DNA of 64,000 bases. Source: Pseudomonas fluorescens. Its GTDB lineage: Bacteria; Pseudomonadota; Gammaproteobacteria; Pseudomonadales; Pseudomonadaceae. The notes below the pieces were generated by a model. That model was not told the origin of the DNA and did no database searches. It worked only from the letters and a program-made list of their open reading frames with translations. Shown piece by piece: positions 58,717 to 64,000 of this stretch. Where the stretch lies: the NCBI RefSeq assembly GCF_019212185.1, contig NZ_CP078138.1, positions 912,501-976,500 of the forward strand, read 5' to 3'. Both the position numbers and the translations under genes were made by a program. How positions within the stretch are numbered: position 1 is the stretch's first letter; the number at the start of each line of letters is the position of its first letter.

Positions 58717-60090
58717 ATGCTGCATTCACCACGATTGATCAAGACCACCCTGGCGCTGGTCCTCAGCCTGGCGGCGGGTAGCGCACTGGCGGCGCTGACA
58801 CCCCAGGAAGCCCAGCAATTGAAAACCAGCCTGACCCCGCTGGGTGCGGAGCGCGCGGGCAACGCCGCCGGGACCATTCCGGCCTGGGACGGCGGCATTA
58901 CCCAGGCCCCGGCGGGCTATGTCAAAGGCAAGCATCACCTCGACCCGTTCCCAGGCGACAAGCCGCTGTTCACCATTACCAAGGCCAACCTGGAACAGTA
59001 CAAGGGCCAGCTGACGGCGGGCCAGATCGCCCTGTTCAACAGCTACCCCGACAGCTTCCAGATGCCGATCTACACAAGCCGTCGCTCCGGTTCGGCGCCG
59101 CAATGGCTGTATGACAACACCCTGAAAAACGCCACCTCGGCGAAGCTGCTCGATGGCGGCAACGGTTTCTCCGACGCTTACGGTGGCGTGCCATTCCCAG
59201 TGCCAAAAAGCGGTGTCGAGGCCCTGTGGAACCACATCACCCGTTATCGCGGGATCTATGTGGTACGACGTGCTTCCGAGGCACCGGTGCAGCGCAACGG
59301 CAGCTTCGCCCTGGTGACTTCGCAGCAGGAAGGGTTGTTCACCTACTACCGCCCAGGCGGCCAGTTCGGTGATCTGAAGAACATCCTGTTCTACTACCTG
59401 GCCTTCGTGAAAAGCCCGGCGCGCCTGGCCGGTGGCGCGGCGCTGGTGCATGAGACCCTGGATCAGATCAAGGACCCGCGCCAGGCCTGGGTCTACGATG
59501 CCGGTCAGCGTCGGGTGCGGCGTGCGCCGAACCTGGCCTACGACACGCCGATTGCTTCGTCCGATGGCCTGCGCACGGCGGACGACACCGACCTGTTCAA
59601 CGGCTCGCCGGATCGCTATGACTGGAAACTGGTGGGCAAGAAGGAAGTCTACATTCCGTACAACAACTACAAGGTGTCCAGCCCCGAGGTGAAGTACGCC
59701 GAGCTGCTCACGCCCGGGCACCTCAATCCCAAGTACACCCGTTATGAGCTGCACCGGGTGTGGGTGGTCGAAGGCACGCTGAAGCCCGGGGCACGGCATA
59801 TCTATTCCAAACGCACCCTGTTCCTCGACGAGGACAGCTGGGGCGCTGCAGTGGTCGATCAGTACGACGGGCGCGGGGAGTTGTGGCGGGTGTCGATGGG
59901 CTACTTGAAGAACTTCTACGATCTGCCGACCACCTGGAGTGCGCTGGACGTGTTCCACGACCTGCAGGCCCGTCGTTACTACGTGCAGAACCTGGACAAC
60001 GAAGAATCCGACACCGTGGACTTCGCCCAACCGGTGCCGGAAGACGCCTACTTCATGCCGTCGGCATTGCGCCAGCGCGGGACACGGTAG
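58717..60090 (+). CDS. DUF1329 LolA/LolB-fold-like exported protein
   Basis: This 457-residue DUF1329 protein has a signal peptide (residues 1-26, SLAAGSALAAL). Family landmarks include LGAERAGNAAGTIPAWDGGI, AFVKSPARLAGGAALVHETL and RRVRRAPNLAYDTPIASSDG. The family is related in fold to lipoprotein/lipid carriers (LolA/LolB type) and almost always partners DUF1302, 60 bp upstream. Together they may move a hydrophobic compound between inner and outer membranes. Precise function is not established. Confidence 0.82.
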   Translation: MLHSPRLIKTTLALVLSLAAGSALAALTPQEAQQLKTSLTPLGAERAGNAAGTIPAWDGGITQAPAGYVKGKHHLDPFPGDKPLFTITKANLEQYKGQLTAGQIALFNSYPDSFQMPIYTSRRSGSAPQWLYDNTLKNATSAKLLDGGNGFSDAYGGVPFPVPKSGVEALWNHITRYRGIYVVRRASEAPVQRNGSFALVTSQQEGLFTYYRPGGQFGDLKNILFYYLAFVKSPARLAGGAALVHETLDQIKDPRQAWVYDAGQRRVRRAPNLAYDTPIASSDGLRTADDTDLFNGSPDRYDWKLVGKKEVYIPYNNYKVSSPEVKYAELLTPGHLNPKYTRYELHRVWVVEGTLKPGARHIYSKRTLFLDEDSWGAAVVDQYDGRGELWRVSMGYLKNFYDLPTTWSALDVFHDLQARRYYVQNLDNEESDTVDFAQPVPEDAYFMPSALRQRGTR

Positions 60091-60100
60091 ACCTGTGAAC

Positions 60101-60253
60101 CTTGTGGGAGCTGGCCTGCCAGCGATGAAGTTGATGCGGTGTAGCTGATGGCCTCATCGCTAGCAGGCTAGCTCCTACAGGTTTTGTGATCGATCACTAC
60201 CCCCTGTGGGAGCCGGCCTGCCGGCGATGGCGGTGTTTGCTACACCGCCATCG
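60101..60253. repeat. REPIN copy 2 plus a second palindrome
   Basis: The 80 bp at 60101-60180 repeat the REPIN at 29671-29750 in the same orientation. A further REP-like unit (60202-60224) runs into a perfect 12-bp hairpin CGATGGCGGTGT/ACACCGCCATCG (60225-60253), which could terminate or protect the convergent chemoreceptor and DUF1329 transcripts. Confidence 0.75.
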
Positions 60254-60259
60254 TCCGCG

Positions 60260-62179
60260 TCAAACCCTGAAATGGCTGACCATCATTTGCAACTGATTCC
60301 CCAGCCGCGCCAACTCGATGCTGGAGGCGGCGGTTTCGTCGCTGGCGGCGGCGGTCTGTTCGGAGACGTCGCGGACGTTAACGATACTGCGGCTGATCTC
60401 TTCGGCCACAGCGCTTTGCTGCTCGGCGGCAGCGGCGATTTGCTGGTTCATCGACTGGATGTTCGACACCGTGCGGGTGATGTTCTCCAGGGATAGCCCG
60501 GCCTTGCGCGTCAGCTCGACGCTGCTGTCGGTCAGGCTACGGCTGTTGCCCATCACCGTCGCCACTTGCTGGGTGCCGTTCTGCAACGCGGCCACCAGGC
60601 CTTCGATTTCTTCGGTGGACTTCTGCGTGCGCTGCGCCAGGCCGCGTACTTCGTCGGCAACCACGGCGAACCCACGCCCGGCTTCACCGGCCCGCGCAGC
60701 TTCAATGGCGGCGTTCAGCGCCAGCAGGTTGGTCTGTTCGGCAACGGCCTTGATCACGTCCATCACGCTGCCGATCTTGTCACTTTCCTTCTGCAGCACG
60801 CTCATGGCTTCGGTGGAACGCGCCACTTCGTCGGCCAGGCGTTCGATCTGGGTGATTGCTTCGTTGACCACCCGATCGCCTTGACGGGCTTCGCCATCGG
60901 CGGCCGCAGCAGCTTGCGATGCTTGCTCGGCGTTACGTGCGACTTCCTGCACGGTGGCAGTCATTTCGTGCATCGCGGTGGCGACCTGATCGGTCTCGAC
61001 CTTCTGGCTGTTGACTCCGGCACTGGTTTCTTCGGTCACCGCTGAAAGCTCTTCCGCGGCACTGGCGATCTGGGTAACGCCGTCGCGAATGCCGCTGATC
61101 AAGTCGCGCAAAGTCACGCCCATGCGTACGATGCCTTGCTGCAAGACACCCAACTCGTCGCGACGGGTGACGCGAATATTCTGCGTCAGGTCGCCACCGG
61201 CAATGCGCTCGACCACCGCCAGGGTTTCCTGCAGCGGGCGGGTGATCTGGCGGGTGATGAGCACGGCGGCGAGCACACCGACCAACAGTGCCAGCAGGGT
61301 GCTGATCAACTGCAGGGTGCGGGCCTGGGCGCTTTCGCTGTCGCGGCGATCCAGTTGAATCTGATACAGCGCATCGCTGCGGGTGACGATGTCGCTGCCT
61401 TGCACGGTCATTTCCTGGCGCGCGGTGATTGCTTCGCCGGTGGCCGCTTTATACGCCTGCACCGCGCTGCGGTAGCGGGTCAGCGCTTGCTCCAGCTGAC
61501 GCAGGGCATCGGCGTGGCTGTCGAAGAAATGGCTGCTCAGCGACTTCAGGCTGGCCAGCGCGGCATCCAATTGTGCGGCGGCTTTTTGCTCGTTAGCCGG
61601 GTTGCTGTCGGCGATGTAGCCACGCACTTCATAACGGGCCAGCAGGAACTGTTCCTTGGCCTCGGAAATGGCCTGGAACTGCTCGAAGCGCTGATCGCTC
61701 AACGGCATCTGACGCACACGGGTGCTGAAATCGTTGATCAGGGTGGTAGCGCTTTCGGCGTTATCGGCCATGGCCTGGCGCGCACTGCTCGCGGTGCGGT
61801 AAGCATTGCGCATCTTGTTCAGCGACTGCTGGTAGGCGTCGATGACCACCGCCTGCTCCCTGAGCAGCTTGAGATTGTCCGGGCTTTTGAACGAGGCCAG
61901 GAGCGACTGCTGCTGGGCCTTGAAATCATCAAGGGACGCCTGCACGGTCTGCGCCACGGTTTCGTCGCCGTTGGCCAGCATGTATTGCAGGCGGGTGATG
62001 CGCAGCTTGGTCAGGCCGGCGTTGAGCTGGGTGATGTCGCTCATCCAGTTGCTGCGGTCGATCAGCCCGCCCAGGCTGGTCCAGCCGGTGAGGGCGAGGA
62101 TGCAGGTCAGGGCGAGGACCAGGCCAAAACCCAGGCCCAGCTTGAGGTTGACGCTGATATTGGCGAACCAGCTATTCAT
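60260..62179 (-). CDS. HBM-domain methyl-accepting chemotaxis protein (McpS-like)
   Basis: This chemoreceptor has 639 residues. A first transmembrane helix (about 11-33, [20 protein letters not shown]) is followed by a long, all-helical periplasmic sensor of about 250 residues, the size of a helical bimodular (HBM) domain. Then come the second helix ([14 protein letters not shown]), HAMP, and a signalling domain with the hairpin tip [21 protein letters not shown]. putida McpS, with the same opening ([18 protein letters not shown]), senses TCA-cycle acids. GGAGGA precedes the ATG at 62179. Confidence 0.88.
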   Translation of the reverse strand: MNSWFANISVNLKLGLGFGLVLALTCILALTGWTSLGGLIDRSNWMSDITQLNAGLTKLRITRLQYMLANGDETVAQTVQASLDDFKAQQQSLLASFKSPDNLKLLREQAVVIDAYQQSLNKMRNAYRTASSARQAMADNAESATTLINDFSTRVRQMPLSDQRFEQFQAISEAKEQFLLARYEVRGYIADSNPANEQKAAAQLDAALASLKSLSSHFFDSHADALRQLEQALTRYRSAVQAYKAATGEAITARQEMTVQGSDIVTRSDALYQIQLDRRDSESAQARTLQLISTLLALLVGVLAAVLITRQITRPLQETLAVVERIAGGDLTQNIRVTRRDELGVLQQGIVRMGVTLRDLISGIRDGVTQIASAAEELSAVTEETSAGVNSQKVETDQVATAMHEMTATVQEVARNAEQASQAAAAADGEARQGDRVVNEAITQIERLADEVARSTEAMSVLQKESDKIGSVMDVIKAVAEQTNLLALNAAIEAARAGEAGRGFAVVADEVRGLAQRTQKSTEEIEGLVAALQNGTQQVATVMGNSRSLTDSSVELTRKAGLSLENITRTVSNIQSMNQQIAAAAEQQSAVAEEISRSIVNVRDVSEQTAAASDETAASSIELARLGNQLQMMVSHFRV

Positions 62180-62346
62180 AAACAATTCCTCCAGGAACGT
62201 TGCGCTTCTTGATCGTCGGTGGGCTGGAAGTTGTTGTTTTTCGTAGCCAGCAAGGGGGGTGTAGATCGCCTGTATCGGCAGCCTGGGCGATTGCTGAACC
62301 GGTTTTTGTCACGAGCCGCCAGACGGTTGGCGGGGGCGATCGCCCG

Positions 62347-62384
62347 TCACGTTTTTTTTCACATTCATTTCACCGGCCTTCAAC
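62347..62384 (+). promoter_or_regulatory. ColR-like box / 11-bp direct repeats
   Basis: TTTCAC occurs at 62357-62362 and 62368-62373, and a weaker TTCAAC at 62379-62384, each 11 bp apart, the phasing used by OmpR-type response regulators. The bases TCACGTTTTTTTTCAC (62347-62362) also fit the P. putida ColR consensus as I remember it, at all but one defined position. It lies about 100 bp upstream of the phosphatase genes. Confidence 0.5.
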
Positions 62385-62466
62385 CTGCCTGTCGTTATTG
62401 TCCGGCCACACTGGCGTTATAGGCATTGGCTGTTCAACGTGGCGCAGCGATAGAGGCGATAAGGGC

Positions 62467-63159
62467 GTGGCATCAAGAATCGAAGCGGTCAATGTTCGGC
62501 CGAGTTTTGGGCTGGCGGACATCCGACGTTACAAAAACACCCTGATGACCCTGCTGCTGGCGCTGTGCGTGCTGGCGGCAACGGTCTATCTGACGCGCCC
62601 GGCTGCGGTAGTCAACTTGGGCCAGGGCAATCCATCGGGGCTGGCGCAGTTGCACGCGGATTGGGCGGCGGGCGGGATGATCGTGCTGGTGCGGCATGTC
62701 GAGCGTTGTGACCACTCCAAGGCGCCCTGCCTGAATGCCGCCGACGGCATCACCGACCGCGCGCGCAGCGTGGCCGTGGGCCTGGGCGCGCAATTCGAAC
62801 GCCTGGGGCTGGCCCATACCGATATTTACAACAGCCCGGTGCTGCGTGCCGTGCAAACATCCAGCTACATGTTCAACTCGACCACCGCCAATCAGGACTG
62901 GTTGTTCAACTGCAAGGGCACGCTGTTGCGTGATGCCCTGGCGCACAAGGTCGCCGGACGCAATCTGGTGCTGGTGACCCATAGCGAATGCATGGCCGAG
63001 CTGGAAAAACAATTGAAGGTGCCGAATTCGACCTTCGGTTACGGCTCGGCGCTATTCCTCTCCACGGCCAAGGGCAACACCCGGTCACAGTGGGTGGGCT
63101 ACCTCGACGCCTCGGACTGGCGCGCCGTGTTCAATCCATCATCCACCCCTCTCAAATGA
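62467..63159 (+). CDS. Histidine-phosphatase family protein
   Basis: This 230-residue protein of the histidine phosphatase (phosphoglycerate mutase-like) superfamily has one N-terminal membrane anchor (about residues 26-44). The catalytic motif is IVLVRHVERCDHS (RHxE), with the second histidine in LVTHSECMAELE. It resembles Ais/PmrG-type LPS core phosphatases. A GTG start at 62467 follows AAGGG; longer in-frame options run through the promoter. It overlaps the PAP2 gene by 4 bp, so the pair probably modify lipid A or core phosphates together. Confidence 0.78.
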   Translation: MASRIEAVNVRPSFGLADIRRYKNTLMTLLLALCVLAATVYLTRPAAVVNLGQGNPSGLAQLHADWAAGGMIVLVRHVERCDHSKAPCLNAADGITDRARSVAVGLGAQFERLGLAHTDIYNSPVLRAVQTSSYMFNSTTANQDWLFNCKGTLLRDALAHKVAGRNLVLVTHSECMAELEKQLKVPNSTFGYGSALFLSTAKGNTRSQWVGYLDASDWRAVFNPSSTPLK

Positions 63160-63998
63160 GAAACTCGATGCAGATCTTTGCGCGCCAGCGATTCTATTGG
63201 GTGAATTTCGGTGTACCGCTGCTGTGTGCGGCGGCGGTGTTCATGCTGTTCGACATGACCCGTATCGACATTGCGTTCAGCAACCTGTTGTTCGATCCGC
63301 TGAGCCAGACATTCCCCATCGACCACATCCGCATTTTTGAGCAGTTCACCCACAAGTGGGCGCGGATCGTGCCGAACTGGACCGCGGAAATTGCCCTGAT
63401 CGGCGGGCTGTTGTCCTTCGTCTGGCCGCGCATCAAACCGCACAAGCACCCGCGCCTGGGTAACTTTCTGGAGCGCAGCAAGGCTGGCCCGTTGCTGCGT
63501 TTCACCCATGAACATCGTCGCGACTTCTGGTTCGTGGTGTTTGCCTTCGCCCTCTGCACCGGGGTGATCCACTTCCTCAAGGCCCACACCAGCGTCTATT
63601 GCCCGATTGAAACCACTCTGTACGGCGGCCAACTTCCGCATATCGAGTGGTACAACAACTTCCAGTTGTTCCACGAAGCCGGCGAAGGCCGCTGCTGGCC
63701 CGGCGGCCACGCCTCGGGCGGCTTTACCATGCTCGCCCTGTACTTCGTCGCCCGCCGTCATCAATGGCGCTTCGCCAAGGCGATCCTCTGGGGCTCACTG
63801 CTGCTGGGCTTCATCTATGGCACCACGCGGGTTCTGCAAGGCTGGCACTACATGTCCCACACCTTCTGGGCGGGGATCTTCGTCTGGCTGTCGTGCCTGC
63901 TGACGGCGCTGGCGTTTTATGGTCGGGCGCGGCTGGATGTGCCGGTGCGTGAGTCTGCCGAACGTGAAGCTGCAGAGCTTTACTGCCCTACGAAGTAA
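63156..63998 (+). CDS. PAP2-family membrane phosphatase
   Basis: This 280-residue integral membrane phosphatase of the PAP2 (lipid phosphatase) superfamily has about six helices. The acid-phosphatase motifs are visible: KAHTSVYCP (motif 1 region), CWPGGHASGGFTML (motif 2, with G for the usual S before GHAS) and YGTTRVLQGWHYMSHTFWAG (motif 3, R and H). The ATG at 63156 overlaps the preceding stop by 4 bp; an alternative ATG at 63168 is possible. Likely substrates are undecaprenyl or lipid A phosphates. Confidence 0.82.
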   Translation: MRNSMQIFARQRFYWVNFGVPLLCAAAVFMLFDMTRIDIAFSNLLFDPLSQTFPIDHIRIFEQFTHKWARIVPNWTAEIALIGGLLSFVWPRIKPHKHPRLGNFLERSKAGPLLRFTHEHRRDFWFVVFAFALCTGVIHFLKAHTSVYCPIETTLYGGQLPHIEWYNNFQLFHEAGEGRCWPGGHASGGFTMLALYFVARRHQWRFAKAILWGSLLLGFIYGTTRVLQGWHYMSHTFWAGIFVWLSCLLTALAFYGRARLDVPVRESAEREAAELYCPTK

Positions 63999-64000
63999 TA

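Overview
The window is a chromosomal segment of a Pseudomonas, most likely from the P. fluorescens lineage. The evidence is its 16S/23S/5S sequences, GC-rich codon use, and gene sets with well-known Pseudomonas counterparts (bauR-bauA-bauC, yfiRNB, kyn/ant, OprD porin, McpS-type chemoreceptor), together with scattered Pseudomonas-type REP/REPIN palindromes. I see no insertion sequence, prophage, CRISPR array or tRNA gene.

Layout. 0-7.2 kb: the 5' part of an 8-oxoguanine deaminase, an SDR oxidoreductase, YigZ, a TetR regulator, then the beta-alanine module (bauR divergent from bauA and bauC). 7.3-12.9 kb: a complete rRNA operon with three tandem promoters, a boxA leader and a final terminator; its 16S-23S spacer carries no tRNA genes. 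12.9-22.2 kb: recC-recB-recD with overlapping starts and stops. 22.3-24.6 kb: the YfiRNB cyclic-di-GMP system. 24.6-28.1 kb: a LysR regulator divergent from mmsA-mmsB (valine/methylmalonate semialdehyde metabolism). 28.2-29.7 kb: a cupin, a MerR regulator and a flavodoxin-fold oxidoreductase.

29.9-42.2 kb is a tryptophan-catabolism island. AroP imports aromatic amino acids, KynA, KynB and KynU convert tryptophan to anthranilate, and AntABC converts anthranilate to catechol. AntR and KynR are the likely regulators. An OprD-family porin and a second amino-acid permease follow kynU. Catechol ring-cleavage genes are not in the window.

42.2-49.1 kb is a mixed region: LysR/TauE, a quinol monooxygenase-like protein, an MdaB-like oxidoreductase with a LysR regulator, a D-aminoacylase, a VOC protein and a small DUF6124/DUF3077-type gene. 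The last has an elaborate, apparently bistable leader with an anti-Shine-Dalgarno element. 49.1-60.1 kb holds an AraC regulator divergent from an unusual gene set: AGPS-like flavoprotein, GlpD-like dehydrogenase, FGGY kinase, secreted zinc phospholipase C-like protein, DUF1302 and DUF1329. I read this as a candidate ether-lipid or glycerolipid scavenging pathway. 60.3-64 kb: an HBM-type chemoreceptor and, divergently, a histidine-phosphatase/PAP2 pair behind a ColR-like box.

The two observations I rank highest are the structured leader at 48.2-48.45 kb and the putative ether-lipid operon at 50.3-60.1 kb.
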